A stretch of 64,000 bases of DNA, taken from assembly GCA_963700895.1 (NCBI GenBank), contig CAVOZI010000022.1:1-64000 (forward strand), read 5' to 3'. Each line of letters opens with the position of its first letter. The first letter of the stretch is position 1. The notes beneath the pieces are model-generated. The model had not been told where the DNA came from. It searched no databases and saw nothing but the letters and a program-made list of their open reading frames with translations. The position numbers and the translations under genes were made by a program. This stretch comes from Anderseniella sp963700895. GTDB taxonomy: Bacteria; Pseudomonadota; Alphaproteobacteria; Rhizobiales; Aestuariivirgaceae. Shown here piece after piece: positions 23,557-32,234 of the stretch.

Positions 23557-25340
23557 TCGGGGGCAATCCAGCCGGTTTCGGGACGGAACCCGTAGAGCGA
23601 TGAGGTTTCGGGGCGCTGCACGGTGTTCCAGCGCGCCACCCACTGGCCTGGCGCGTGGAACAGTTGCAGCACGTAATGGCCTTCCAGCAGCAGCCGGTCC
23701 AGCCCGCGTGCTGCGTCCTCGAACGAGGCCTTGTCGCGCGCTGCCAGCAGTTCGGCGATCATCTTGTCGATGGCCGGGTCGTCAGCGCCCATGTAATTGC
23801 GGGTGCCTTCCTGGGTCCGGCCGGCGCTGCCCCAGTAGAAGGTTTGCTCGTTGCCCGGCGACAACGAGTTGTACCAGGTGAACGGAATCATGTCGAAATC
23901 GTAGGTGTTAAGGCGGCGCTGGAACTGTGCCGAGTCCACCTGCCGGATGGCCATGTCGACACCGATGACCTTGAGCATGCGTTGCCAGGCGAGTGCGATG
24001 CGCTCCTGCTGGCGGCTGGCCACCGCGATCTCGAAGGCCAGCGGCTGGCCATCGCCATTGCGCAGCCCGCCATCGACTGCCTTCCAGCCCGCTTCGTTCA
24101 GCAGTTTCAGCGCTTTGCGCAGGTTTTCTCGATCGCGGCCCGAGCCGTCCGATTGCGGCAGATGATAGGTGCCGTCGAGGATTTCAGGGCGAATGTCGGC
24201 TCCGGCGCGCGCCAGCATCACGCGCTCGCCGGGGGTGGCCGGGTTGCCGATTGCGCTCAGCGTTGAACCGGAAAAGAAGCCCTCGGTGCGGGCCATTTTC
24301 GAGTGAAACAGGTTGTCGTTGATCCACTTGAAGTCGAAGGTGTGGACAAGCGCTTCACGTGTCCGCTTGTCGGAAAACACCGCCCGGCGGGTGTTGAACA
24401 CCAGCGACCATGCCGGGTTCGGCAGACCCATGCTGAGCTCTTCCAGCGTCACTGGCTGGCCCTTCAGGTCATCATAGCCGACTGCCCAGCGAGAGGCGTC
24501 CGTTTCGAAGCGCAGCATCGCCTCGCCCTTCTTGAACGCTTCGAAGGCACCCTGCATGTCGCGGTAATAGTCATAGCGGATGGTATCGAAATTGAACTGG
24601 CCCTTGGCCTGTGGCAGGTCCTTCGCCCAGTAATCCGGATTGCGCCGGTAGATGACGTGATCGCCCGCATCGATAGTCTCGAACACGTAGGGCCCCGAGC
24701 CCACCAGCTTGTCCAGTGTCGTCTGCTCGAAGTCCTTGCCCTCGAACAGGTGTTTGGGCAGTACCGGCATCAGTCCGAGAATGAGCACCAGTTCGCGGTC
24801 GCCGGGCTCAAGCTCCATGCGGATGGTGCGCTCGTCCGGCGTTTCGATCTTCGTCACCTTGGCGTAATAGCTGCGATGATTGGGCCGGCCATGGTCGCGC
24901 AGGGTTTCCAGCGAATACACCACGTCGTCAGCGAGGATGGGTTCACCGTCGGAAAACTTCGCCTTCGGGTTCAGCCGGAAGGTGACCTCGGTGCGCTCGT
25001 CATTCACATCTATGGTTTCGGCGATGTGACCGTACAGCGTGAACGGCTCGTCGCGCGAGCGCATCAGCAGGCTTTCGAATACGTAATCGCGCACGCCCCA
25101 CACCGCCTGGCCGCGTATGATGAAGGGGTTGACGCTGTCGAAGCTGCCCACCAGCGCCTCGCGATAGGCGCCGCCCTTCGGTGCATCGGGGTTTACATAG
25201 GGGAAATGCGTATAATCCGGCGGCAGCGCGGGTTCGCCCTGCATGGCAATGGCGTGCTGGGGCGCGGCATGTGCCGCTACGGGCGCCAGCGCCAGCACGG
25301 CGGCGAATGCAAGAAGCGCGAGTTGGACGAGTCGTGTCAT
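23553..25340 (-). CDS. Extracellular solute-binding protein, family 5 (peptide/YejA-like)
   Basis: The gene encodes 595 residues. The start at 25340 (MTRLVQLALLAFAAVLALAPVAAHA) gives a clean Sec signal peptide cleaved after HAA or AHA. The mature protein has the SBP_bac_5 layout: DYTHFPYVNPDAPKGG, VTFRLNPKAKFSDGEPILADDVVYSLETL and GSGPYVFETI. The PDAPKGG start and length fit the YejA-like branch (oligopeptide and microcin C uptake). No permease or ATPase genes (yejB, yejE, yejF) are adjacent. Downstream it overlaps an acyl-CoA synthetase by 4 bases, so this is the first gene of a three-gene overlapping unit. Confidence 0.9.
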   Translation of the reverse strand: MTRLVQLALLAFAAVLALAPVAAHAAPQHAIAMQGEPALPPDYTHFPYVNPDAPKGGAYREALVGSFDSVNPFIIRGQAVWGVRDYVFESLLMRSRDEPFTLYGHIAETIDVNDERTEVTFRLNPKAKFSDGEPILADDVVYSLETLRDHGRPNHRSYYAKVTKIETPDERTIRMELEPGDRELVLILGLMPVLPKHLFEGKDFEQTTLDKLVGSGPYVFETIDAGDHVIYRRNPDYWAKDLPQAKGQFNFDTIRYDYYRDMQGAFEAFKKGEAMLRFETDASRWAVGYDDLKGQPVTLEELSMGLPNPAWSLVFNTRRAVFSDKRTREALVHTFDFKWINDNLFHSKMARTEGFFSGSTLSAIGNPATPGERVMLARAGADIRPEILDGTYHLPQSDGSGRDRENLRKALKLLNEAGWKAVDGGLRNGDGQPLAFEIAVASRQQERIALAWQRMLKVIGVDMAIRQVDSAQFQRRLNTYDFDMIPFTWYNSLSPGNEQTFYWGSAGRTQEGTRNYMGADDPAIDKMIAELLAARDKASFEDAARGLDRLLLEGHYVLQLFHAPGQWVARWNTVQRPETSSLYGFRPETGWIAPE

Positions 25341-25408
25341 GACCGCATCTAGAGCCGGATTCGCCGCAAAAATCGAGCGGGGGACGTGGCCCGACAGGCT
25401 GGTTATGA

Positions 25409-25750
25409 TCAATGGGCTGCCGTCTGGCGCGGCAGGTAGGCGTGCCGGTCCGGGTCGTAGGTCTCGAAGAATTCGGCGATCTGCGGGTGCCGCACCGGGC
25501 TTCCGGCATCATCGACCAGCAGGTTCTGCTCGGAAACGTAGGCGATGTACTCGGTTTCGTCGTTTTCAGCGAGCAGGTGGTAGAACGGTTGGTCCTTCGA
25601 TGGCCTCATTTCCTCAGGAATCGAATTCCACCATTCCTCGGTGTTGCTGAATGTCGGATCAACGTCGAAAATGACACCACGGAACGGAAACAGGCGGTGC
25701 TTGACCACCTGTCCGATGCCGAATCGCGCCTGCCTGTTGATCGTTCCCAT
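25409..25750 (-). CDS. hspQ: HspQ / YccV-like heat-shock, hemimethylated-DNA-binding-domain protein
   Basis: The gene encodes 113 residues from the ATG at 25750 (MGTINRQARFGIGQVVKHRL). The fold-defining sequence FPFRGVIFDVDPTFSNTEEWW and the PFYHLLAENDETEYIAYVSEQNL stretch are typical. In enterobacteria HspQ is a small heat-shock-induced protein that acts as a Lon adaptor and promotes degradation of mutant DnaA. It is cytoplasmic. It sits alone between the solute-binding gene and the lyase gene on the same strand. An imperfect long inverted repeat lies at 25769-25822 just upstream. Confidence 0.88.
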   Translation of the reverse strand: MGTINRQARFGIGQVVKHRLFPFRGVIFDVDPTFSNTEEWWNSIPEEMRPSKDQPFYHLLAENDETEYIAYVSEQNLLVDDAGSPVRHPQIAEFFETYDPDRHAYLPRQTAAH

Positions 25751-25821
25751 GGCCAATAAATGCATCCAAATGCGGCGGGTTTCAAGCCGAAGCCAAGATA
25801 TTTAACCAATCCCGCCCGCAT

Positions 25822-26877
25822 TCACAGGCCGTATTCAGCGGCTTTTTCCGGGTCCTTTGCTGCCACCAGCCGGGCGAGGTCGGCAATTACCTTTGCCTGC
25901 TTCCAGGTGGCGTCATCCTGCATCTTGCCGTCGATCATGACTGCCCCGGTACCATCCGGCATGGCCTCCAGGATGCGAAGGGCAAACTTTACCTCCTCGG
26001 CGTCGGGCGAGAATACCCGCTTGGCGATTTCCACCTGGGTCGGGTGCAGGGACCAGGCGCCAAGGCAGCCTTGCAGGAATGCATTGCGGAACTGCGCCTC
26101 GCAGGCAGTAGGGTCCGAGAAGTCGCCGAACGGACCGTAGAACGCCTTGATGCCGTTGGACTGGCAGGCATCGACCATCTTGGCGACGGTATAGTGCCAG
26201 AGGTCCTGCTGGAAGAAGGCGCGCGCGGCACTGTCGCGGGTGCCAAAGCCGCCTGCGTCGGCGAGCACGCCGTAATGCGGGTGGCCGCCGCCGACGCGGG
26301 TGGTCTTCATGCCGCGCGAGGCGGCAAGGTCTGCAGGGCCCAGAGACATGCCGTGCATCCGTGGCGAGGCGGCCGCGATTTCCTCGACGTTTTTCACGCC
26401 TTGCGCCGTTTCCAGGATGGCGTGGATCATGATTGGTTTCCTGACGCCTGCCTTTGCCTCAAGTTGTGCCACTAGCTGATCCAGATAATGGATGTCCCAG
26501 GCGCCTTCCACCTTCGGAAGCATCATCACGTCCAGCTTGTGCCCGGCTTCCAGCACGATGCGGGTGATGTCATCCAGCGCCCACGGACTATTGAGACAAT
26601 TGATGCGCGTCCACAGGCCGGTCTGGCCATAATCATGGGCCAGCGCCATCTCGATGAAGCCGTTGCGCGCGGCCTCCTTCTGGTCCGCCGGAATGGCGTC
26701 TTCCAGATTGCCAAGAACCACGTCCACCTGTCTGATGAGATCCGGCACCTTGGCACGCATCTTTTCCACGTGTGGCGGCAGAAAGTGGATCATCCGTTCC
26801 AGCTTGACCGGCACCTCGCGCATGGGCTGCGGCGCACCGATGGCAAGCGGCTTGTAGAACTGGCTGGGGAGTTTCAT
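25822..26877 (-). CDS. HpcH/HpaI-family lyase resembling Chloroflexus L-malyl-CoA/beta-methylmalyl-CoA lyase
   Basis: The gene encodes 351 residues from the ATG at 26877 (MKLPSQFYKPLAIGAPQPMREV). Features include VVLGNLEDAIPADQKEAARNGFIEM (metal-binding Glu/Asp), PIMIHAILETAQGVKNVEEIAAASPRMHGMSLGPADLA and MKTTRVGGGHPHYGVLAD. From memory these, and the C-terminal GAVMIDGKMQDDATWKQAKVI, closely match the L-malyl-CoA/beta-methylmalyl-CoA lyase of Chloroflexus (3-hydroxypropionate bicycle), rather than the shorter serine-cycle MclA. The reaction joins glyoxylate to acetyl-CoA or propionyl-CoA, or the reverse. It is divergent from a family III CoA-transferase. Citrate lyase beta-like activity is a less likely alternative. 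Confidence 0.83.
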   Translation of the reverse strand: MKLPSQFYKPLAIGAPQPMREVPVKLERMIHFLPPHVEKMRAKVPDLIRQVDVVLGNLEDAIPADQKEAARNGFIEMALAHDYGQTGLWTRINCLNSPWALDDITRIVLEAGHKLDVMMLPKVEGAWDIHYLDQLVAQLEAKAGVRKPIMIHAILETAQGVKNVEEIAAASPRMHGMSLGPADLAASRGMKTTRVGGGHPHYGVLADAGGFGTRDSAARAFFQQDLWHYTVAKMVDACQSNGIKAFYGPFGDFSDPTACEAQFRNAFLQGCLGAWSLHPTQVEIAKRVFSPDAEEVKFALRILEAMPDGTGAVMIDGKMQDDATWKQAKVIADLARLVAAKDPEKAAEYGL

Positions 26878-27043
26878 GGGTACACTTCCATTGCGGTCGG
26901 ATTGTTGCGATGCAACATGAATAGGTGACGCAAGCCCTGGCGGCAATGCTTCATTCGAAGGGCAATCCAGCGTGTTGCGCGAAGCGGCGTGGGCGGCTAC
27001 ACGAAACACATCGCATTCCGCTCACATCCCGCATCGGCTCGCA

Positions 27044-28189
27044 ATGACAGACGCAAAAACCGTTCAGCCCCTGAGCGGCATCAAGGTTCTCGACTTCTCG
27101 ACCCTGCTGCCGGGACCGCTGGCCACGCTTTTCCTGGCGGAGGCAGGGGCCGAAGTGATCAAGATCGAGCGTCCGGGCGAGGGCGAGGAGATGCGTCACT
27201 ACCAGCCGAGATGGGGGCGCGATCCGGTCAACTTTGCCTTGCTGAACCGCGGCAAGAAATCGCTGGCGCTCGACCTGAAGTCGCCCAGGCATCTGGAATT
27301 TCTGATCCCGCTGATCGAGGAAGCCGATATCATTGTCGAACAGTTCCGGCCTGGCGTGATGGAGCGGCTGGGCCTGCACTATGACGCGGTGAAACTGCTC
27401 AATCCGCGCATCGTCTACTGCTCGATCACCGGTTACGGCCAGACCGGCGTCAACGCGCTGAGGGCCGGACACGATCTGAACTATATCGGCGATGCAGGCC
27501 TTCTGGCGCTGAGCATGGGCCCGGATGCACAACCGACGGTGCCACCGTTACTGGCGGCAGACATTGCTGGAGGCAGCTATCCGGCGGTGGTCAATATCCT
27601 GATGGCGCTGCTGCAACGCGAGAAGACCGGCGAAGGCACCCACCTCGACATCGCCATGACCGACAACATGTTCATGCTGATGTGGTGGGCGATCGGGCAG
27701 GGACTTGCCACGGGCAACTGGCCCGCCAATGGCGCCTCGCAGCTGACCGGCGGCTCACCGCGCTACAAGATCTACCCGACCTCGGACGGAAGGCATGTCG
27801 CCGTGGCTGCGCTGGAGCAGAAATTCTGGGATCGGTTCTGCGACGTGATCGGCCTGGCGGAGCCGTTTCGCGATGATGCCGTGGACCCCGTGGCGACAAT
27901 GTCGGCGGTGGCCGCGCTGGTCTCCGGGCGCACGGCGGACGACTGGGCGCCGCTGCTGGCGGAAGCGGATTGCTGCTGCTCGATAGTGCGCACGCTGCGT
28001 GAAGCCATGTGCGATGACAGCTTCCATGATCGTGGCGTGTTCGACCACACGCTGGTGAACGAGGCATGGGACACGCTGCCCGCAACACCGGTCGCCGTTG
28101 CACCGCAATTCCGCGATGATCCATCGGTCGACAAATCCGCGCCGGCCCTGGGCGCCCACAACGACATCCTGCTGGGCAAGGGCAAGTAA
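27044..28189 (+). CDS. CaiB/BaiF family III CoA-transferase
   Basis: The gene encodes 381 residues from the ATG at 27044. The family III opening, LSGIKVLDFSTLLPGPLATLFLAEAGAEVIKIE, and the NRGKKSLALDLKSP segment are clear. HDLNYIGDAGLLAL contains the region of the catalytic aspartate, and GEGTHLDIAMTD completes the core. These enzymes move CoA between carboxylic acids such as carnitine, bile acids, mesaconate or 2-methylacyl groups; the substrate is not identifiable here. It does not resemble Chloroflexus mesaconyl-CoA transferase closely from memory. It shares a 166-base promoter region with the divergent malyl-CoA lyase, suggesting a joint role. No good Shine-Dalgarno is visible. Confidence 0.86.
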   Translation: MTDAKTVQPLSGIKVLDFSTLLPGPLATLFLAEAGAEVIKIERPGEGEEMRHYQPRWGRDPVNFALLNRGKKSLALDLKSPRHLEFLIPLIEEADIIVEQFRPGVMERLGLHYDAVKLLNPRIVYCSITGYGQTGVNALRAGHDLNYIGDAGLLALSMGPDAQPTVPPLLAADIAGGSYPAVVNILMALLQREKTGEGTHLDIAMTDNMFMLMWWAIGQGLATGNWPANGASQLTGGSPRYKIYPTSDGRHVAVAALEQKFWDRFCDVIGLAEPFRDDAVDPVATMSAVAALVSGRTADDWAPLLAEADCCCSIVRTLREAMCDDSFHDRGVFDHTLVNEAWDTLPATPVAVAPQFRDDPSVDKSAPALGAHNDILLGKGK

Positions 28190-28290
28190 GCATCCTGCCT
28201 CACGCGCCACGCACGGGATTGTCAGTGGTCGCAGCGGCGGCGGCGCGATACAGCTTGATGACGTCAAATCTCAAGACCGGAGTGGCAACC

Positions 28291-28848
28291 ATGTCGACAA
28301 GGCGGGCACTTATCCTAGCTGTTGCACTGACAGCCGGGGCGGCCATTGCCTGTGGCCCGGCTCAGGCGTTTACACTGGACCAGGTCGAGAAGGAGGTGAC
28401 GGCTGACTATCCATCGATCCGGCACATCCCGCCGGAAGCCTTGCCGCCTTCGCCGGCGCGTGGCGGCGTTCTGCTGATCGACGTGCGCGAGGAGGCCGAG
28501 TTCGCCGTCAGCCATTTGCCGGGCGCCTTGCGGGCCGATCCTGGCATGGACCCGGACGAGTTCATGCGTAAGTTCGGAGACAAGGTAGCGGGCAAGGAGG
28601 TGCTGTTCTATTGCTCGGTGGGCGTGCGCTCGTCAGACATGGCGCAGCGCGTCGGCGCGCAATTGGCCTCTGCAGGCGCCAAAGTCGTGGCCAACCTGTC
28701 GGGCGGCATTTTCCGCTGGCACAACGAGCAGCGCATGCTGATGAGCAGCGCCGGGCGCACTGATCTGGTTCATCCCTACAATCGCAAGTGGGGCGCGCTG
28801 ATCAAGCGCCAGTCACAAGTCAGCTATACGCCGATTCCCGGTCAGTGA
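28291..28848 (+). CDS. Exported rhodanese-like domain protein
   Basis: The gene encodes 185 residues. The ATG at 28291, preceded by GGAGTGG, yields the signal peptide MSTRRALILAVALTAGAAIA with cleavage near AQA-FTLD. An in-frame ATG at 28258 is possible but adds a leader. The rhodanese core shows LLIDVREEAEFAVSHLPGA and the active-site loop LFYCSVGVRSS, whose Cys would carry persulfide. The C-terminal part extends past the domain. It is probably periplasmic, with a sulfur-transfer or binding role. The sulfur acceptor is unknown. Confidence 0.83.
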   Translation: MSTRRALILAVALTAGAAIACGPAQAFTLDQVEKEVTADYPSIRHIPPEALPPSPARGGVLLIDVREEAEFAVSHLPGALRADPGMDPDEFMRKFGDKVAGKEVLFYCSVGVRSSDMAQRVGAQLASAGAKVVANLSGGIFRWHNEQRMLMSSAGRTDLVHPYNRKWGALIKRQSQVSYTPIPGQ

Positions 28849-28855
28849 GCCCGGG

Positions 28856-30073
28856 TCAGCCGCGCATGGCCCTCGGCAGCGGACCCGGCGGGTTGAGACC
28901 TTCCAGCATGGCGCGCTTGCGCAGGGGCGGCACGTGTTGAAGCAGCGTCATGCCGGCGGCGCGGGCGGCGTGCAGCGGGAAGAACTCAGACATCAGCGAG
29001 CGATTGAGCGTGTCGATGACTGCCTGGCGGGGGACGACGTCGCCACGGCGGCGCTCGTCATAGGCGGCCAGCAGCTTGTCCGAACCCGGGTCTTCGTCCA
29101 TGCGGATCGCATCGGTGATGGCGTCTGCAGCGAAGGCGGCATCGCGCAGGCTCATGTTGAGCCCTTGCGCCCCGATGGGCGGAACAACGTGGGCCGGTTC
29201 GCCCACCAGCATCAGCCGGTTGGCGGCGAACTTGCGGGCGGTCAGGCCCTGCATCGGGATGACAGCCGGGGTAGAGACATCAGTAACCAGGCCCAGTTCG
29301 CCATGCATTTCAAGTTGCAGACGGGCGGCGAGGTCATCGGGCGAAAGCGCGAGAATGCCATCCACGTCTTGTGGCTTCACCAGCCAGACGAGGCTGGACC
29401 GGTTGCCGGGCAGCGGCACCGTGGTAAATGGGCCGGTATACTTGTGAAATTCAATTGAAACGCCGTGATGTGGTGTTGAATGGCTGAAACTCAGCGCCAG
29501 CGCCGACTGATCGTAACGCCACTCGGTGGTGGCGATGCCTGCGCCGGCGCGCAACACCGAATGCCGCCCGTCTGCCGCAACGGCGACGGGGGCGGTGAGG
29601 GTGGTCCCGTTGTCGAGAGTGACCCGCGCCTGACCACCTTGCGCCTGGAAGCTGACCGCCCTGGCGTCTGCCAGGGTGACCCCGGCCGTAACGGCGGCTG
29701 CGTGCAATGACGCAGTGAGCCGGTCGAGCGGAATGTTCCAGCCGAACGGCTCTTCGCCCAGTTCACGGTGCGAGAAGTTGACGGTGGGGCTTGCGAACAT
29801 CGATCCGGTATCGTCCACCAGCTTGAGTGTTTCGAGGGGTGCTGCAACGGATTTCAACCCGTCCGTCCACACGCCAACAGCTTCGAGCAGCCGGATGGCG
29901 GGCTGCATCAGCGCGACGGTGCGGCGGATGGCGTCTGCGGTTTCGGGCGAGTGGTCAATGCCGGGCGACACCAGCGCCACCTTGCAACGGCCTTGCGCCA
30001 GCAGGCAGGCGGCGGCAAGGCCGGCAGGGCCTGCGCCGGCAACGATCACGTCATATGCGGAGGTCGTGCTCAT
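28856..30073 (-). CDS. FAD-dependent hydroxylase, UbiH/UbiF/COQ6 type
   Basis: The gene encodes 405 residues from the ATG at 30073 (MSTTSAYDVIVAGAGPAGLAAACLLAQG). The Rossmann GxGxxG (GAGPAG) binds FAD, VAVAADGRHSVLR is the DG motif, and RLMLVGEPAHVVPPIGAQGLNMSLRDA is the GD-type second FAD motif typical of ubiquinone hydroxylases. Members hydroxylate the ubiquinone ring at one of three positions, and which one cannot be told. The motif reads GEPAHV where many family members have GDAAH. It is convergent with the rhodanese gene and divergent from the enoyl-CoA hydratase. Confidence 0.85.
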   Translation of the reverse strand: MSTTSAYDVIVAGAGPAGLAAACLLAQGRCKVALVSPGIDHSPETADAIRRTVALMQPAIRLLEAVGVWTDGLKSVAAPLETLKLVDDTGSMFASPTVNFSHRELGEEPFGWNIPLDRLTASLHAAAVTAGVTLADARAVSFQAQGGQARVTLDNGTTLTAPVAVAADGRHSVLRAGAGIATTEWRYDQSALALSFSHSTPHHGVSIEFHKYTGPFTTVPLPGNRSSLVWLVKPQDVDGILALSPDDLAARLQLEMHGELGLVTDVSTPAVIPMQGLTARKFAANRLMLVGEPAHVVPPIGAQGLNMSLRDAAFAADAITDAIRMDEDPGSDKLLAAYDERRRGDVVPRQAVIDTLNRSLMSEFFPLHAARAAGMTLLQHVPPLRKRAMLEGLNPPGPLPRAMRG

Positions 30074-30147
30074 GGGCTGCACTATTGCTGGATTGCGCGG
30101 GCAGATGCCAGTGGGCAAACTGATGCAGTTTTTCCGGGGAGGTGTCA

Positions 30148-30927
30148 GTGGACTATTCCGACATCAGGCTTGCCATTGCAGACGGGGTGGGCCGCATCAC
30201 GCTCAACCGGCCTGACAAGCTCAACTCAACAAGGCGGCAGATGCATGCCGAGCTGCGCGCCGCATTTGACGAGATCGAGGCCAGAGGATGCCGCGCCGTG
30301 CTGCTGACCGGTGAGGGCAGGGCGTTCTGTGCAGGTCAGGACCTGTCGGACCTGCGCATGGACGGACCGGACGAGATTCGGGACATTCTGGACAACGATT
30401 TCAACCCGTTGATCCGGCGCATTCGCGACCTGCCGATGCCGGTTGTATGCGCAGTCAACGGCATTGCGGCGGGCGCGGGCGCCAACCTTGCGCTGGCCTG
30501 CGACATCGTCCTGGCGGCGCGGTCTGCCTCGTTCCTGCAGGCGTTTGCGCGCATTGGCCTGATTCCCGATGCGGGTGGCACCTGGACGTTGCCGCGGCAG
30601 GTGGGCGAAGCCCGCGCCAAGGGCCTTGCCATGCTGGCAGAACCACTGCCGGCAGAGAAGGCGCTGGAATGGGGCCTGATCTGGCAGGTGTGCGATGATG
30701 ACAAGCTGTTGGACGAAGCTTCGGCGCTGGCGACAAAGCTGGCCAGCCAGCCGACGCGCGCCTTTGCGCTGATAAAACAGGCGATTGACGCGTCTTCCTC
30801 GCATGGGCTTTCGGAGCACCTGGACATGGAAGCCCGGCTGCAGGCCGAAGCAGCCACCACGCACGACTACAACGAGGGCGTGGCGGCGTTCCTGGAAAAG
30901 CGCAAACCCGTTTTCAGGGGCCAGTGA
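30148..30927 (+). CDS. Enoyl-CoA hydratase/isomerase, PaaG-like
   Basis: The gene encodes 259 residues. GGGGAGG at 30136-30142 is a strong Shine-Dalgarno that favours the GTG at 30148 over the GTG at 30142 that overlaps it. Crotonase motifs include RITLNRPDKLNS, the oxyanion loop AFCAGQDLSDLR, and VCAVNGIAAGAGANLALACDIVLAA. IPDAGGTWTLPRQVG carries the second oxyanion and catalytic region. SVDYSDIRL at the start and overall length resemble PaaG (2-(1,2-epoxy-1,2-dihydrophenyl)acetyl-CoA isomerase), but no other paa genes are present. A general enoyl-CoA hydratase is equally possible. Confidence 0.86.
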   Translation: MDYSDIRLAIADGVGRITLNRPDKLNSTRRQMHAELRAAFDEIEARGCRAVLLTGEGRAFCAGQDLSDLRMDGPDEIRDILDNDFNPLIRRIRDLPMPVVCAVNGIAAGAGANLALACDIVLAARSASFLQAFARIGLIPDAGGTWTLPRQVGEARAKGLAMLAEPLPAEKALEWGLIWQVCDDDKLLDEASALATKLASQPTRAFALIKQAIDASSSHGLSEHLDMEARLQAEAATTHDYNEGVAAFLEKRKPVFRGQ

Positions 30928-30931
30928 CGGC

Positions 30932-31546
30932 TCAGGCCGGCGGCATCGTCGCCATCATCGACGGGCGCTTGGCGAAGCCTTCATAGAAGGCTGCCAAGTT
31001 GGGACGGCCATCGCGCCAGCCCATGCTGGCATAGCGGAAATCGAGGTAGCCGAGCATGCAGGCCACGGCGATGGATCCGCAGTTCATGCTGGAAAGCTCG
31101 GTTTTCCAGTTGTTTTCAATGTCGTCCAGCGCGGCGGTGAGGCGTGCCTGCTGGCGGGCAATCCACTCCCGCCAGCGCTTGTCTTCCGGCCTGAGGAAGG
31201 TTTCATAGCGCAGTGCCACGCCGGTATCCATGACGCCAACAGCCAGCGACTGCAGCGTCAGGTAGCGGAACCGCTTGACCGGTTCGTCGGGCAGGATCTC
31301 CTTGTCGCCGGCATGGTGGCAGAGGTATTCGCAGATCACCCGGCTGTCATGGATGGCAGTGCCGTGATCGGTCACCAGCGCAGGGATGCGCCCCAGCGGG
31401 TTGTCGGCCGACACGCCCCCATGCACCTTGATCGGCAGGAACTCGCCGGTCGGGATATCCTCGATCTGGTCCCTGATGCCAAGTTCGTTGGCGGTAACTG
31501 TAACCATCCGCACGAACGGAGAGGCAGGATTGTAGTGAAGTTTCAT
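30932..31546 (-). CDS. Glutathione S-transferase family protein
   Basis: The gene encodes 204 residues. The thioredoxin-like N-terminal domain starts MKLHYNPASPFVRMVTVTANELG, with Ser9 a likely thiol-activating residue. NPLGRIPALVTDHGTAIHDSRVICEYL is the glutathione-binding G-site with the cis-Pro and the Ser-Arg pair. The all-helical C-terminal domain follows. It is cytoplasmic, and its substrate is unknown. It ends 5 bases from the end of the convergent enoyl-CoA hydratase gene. Confidence 0.9.
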   Translation of the reverse strand: MKLHYNPASPFVRMVTVTANELGIRDQIEDIPTGEFLPIKVHGGVSADNPLGRIPALVTDHGTAIHDSRVICEYLCHHAGDKEILPDEPVKRFRYLTLQSLAVGVMDTGVALRYETFLRPEDKRWREWIARQQARLTAALDDIENNWKTELSSMNCGSIAVACMLGYLDFRYASMGWRDGRPNLAAFYEGFAKRPSMMATMPPA

Positions 31547-31710
31547 GAGGGTGCTCCCGGCATCGGAATTGTTGCGTTGTCACATTTGTAGTGGAGGCTG
31601 GCAGCGCCGCAAGGGAAAAGCAGTGATTGGAAGGATTTCTCTGGACGTGAAACGGTGCAGGGGTTCAAATCGTGCACTCTACCATACGTAAACAAGTGAG
31701 GAGGCCGAAC

Positions 31711-32157
31711 ATGGGCATTTGGGATTTCGTGAAAAGCGCCGGCAAGGCTCTGGGCATCGGCAAGGAAGACACCCCGCCGAGCGCCGAGGACCTGAAGAAG
31801 GAGCTCGACAGCTACAAGCTCGGCACCGAGAAGGTGAAGGTTGAGGTTCAGGGCGACAAGGCTATCGTCACCGGCGACGTCGCGGACCAGTCGGTGCTGG
31901 AAAAGGCGATCATCGCCGTGGGCAACACGCTTGGCATTTCCAAGGTCGAAAGCAAGCTGACAGCCCCGTCCCAGAAGGATCCGGTGTTCTACACGGTAAA
32001 GAAGGGCGACAATCTTTGGAAGATCGCCGAGAAGCACTACGGCAAGGGCAAGGGTCCGAAGTACAACGTGATCTTCGAGGCCAACACGCCGATGCTGACC
32101 CATCCGGACAAGATCTATCCGGGCCAGGTGTTGCGCATTCCGGACCTTGAGGCCTGA
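31711..32157 (+). CDS. BON-LysM domain protein (Kbp/YgaU-like)
   Basis: The gene encodes 148 residues from the ATG at 31711, with GAGGAGG at 31698-31704. The start MGIWDFVKSAGKALGIG is characteristic of Kbp. A BON domain spans about residues 32-90 (VEVQGDKAIVTGDVADQSVLEKAIIAVGN) and a LysM domain about 97-146 (YTVKKGDNLWKIAEKHYG ... PDKIYPGQVLRIPDL). In E. coli Kbp binds K+ and is cytoplasmic. There is no signal peptide here either. A strong terminator follows at once, so it is a single-gene unit. Confidence 0.9.
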   Translation: MGIWDFVKSAGKALGIGKEDTPPSAEDLKKELDSYKLGTEKVKVEVQGDKAIVTGDVADQSVLEKAIIAVGNTLGISKVESKLTAPSQKDPVFYTVKKGDNLWKIAEKHYGKGKGPKYNVIFEANTPMLTHPDKIYPGQVLRIPDLEA

Positions 32158-32180
32158 GCGGCGCTCAGCCGAAGCAAGCA

Positions 32181-32215
32181 AAAACCCCGGCCACTTGAGC
32201 CGGGGTTTTCTTTTT
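32181..32215 (+). terminator. Rho-independent terminator after the LysM protein
   Basis: AAAACCCCGGC (32181-32191) is a perfect complement of GCCGGGGTTTT (32199-32209), giving an 11-base stem with a 7-base loop, then C and five T residues. It begins 24 bases after the stop. The flanking A-run and T-run mean it may also stop transcripts from the convergent YccF gene. Confidence 0.93.
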
Positions 32216-32234
32216 CGGGGCAGGGGTGCGGGGC

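Noticed and set aside
25769..25822. Long imperfect inverted repeat near hspQ and the malyl-CoA lyase end
   Set aside because: Loop of about 30 bases, a bulge in the stem and no T-run; not a convincing terminator.
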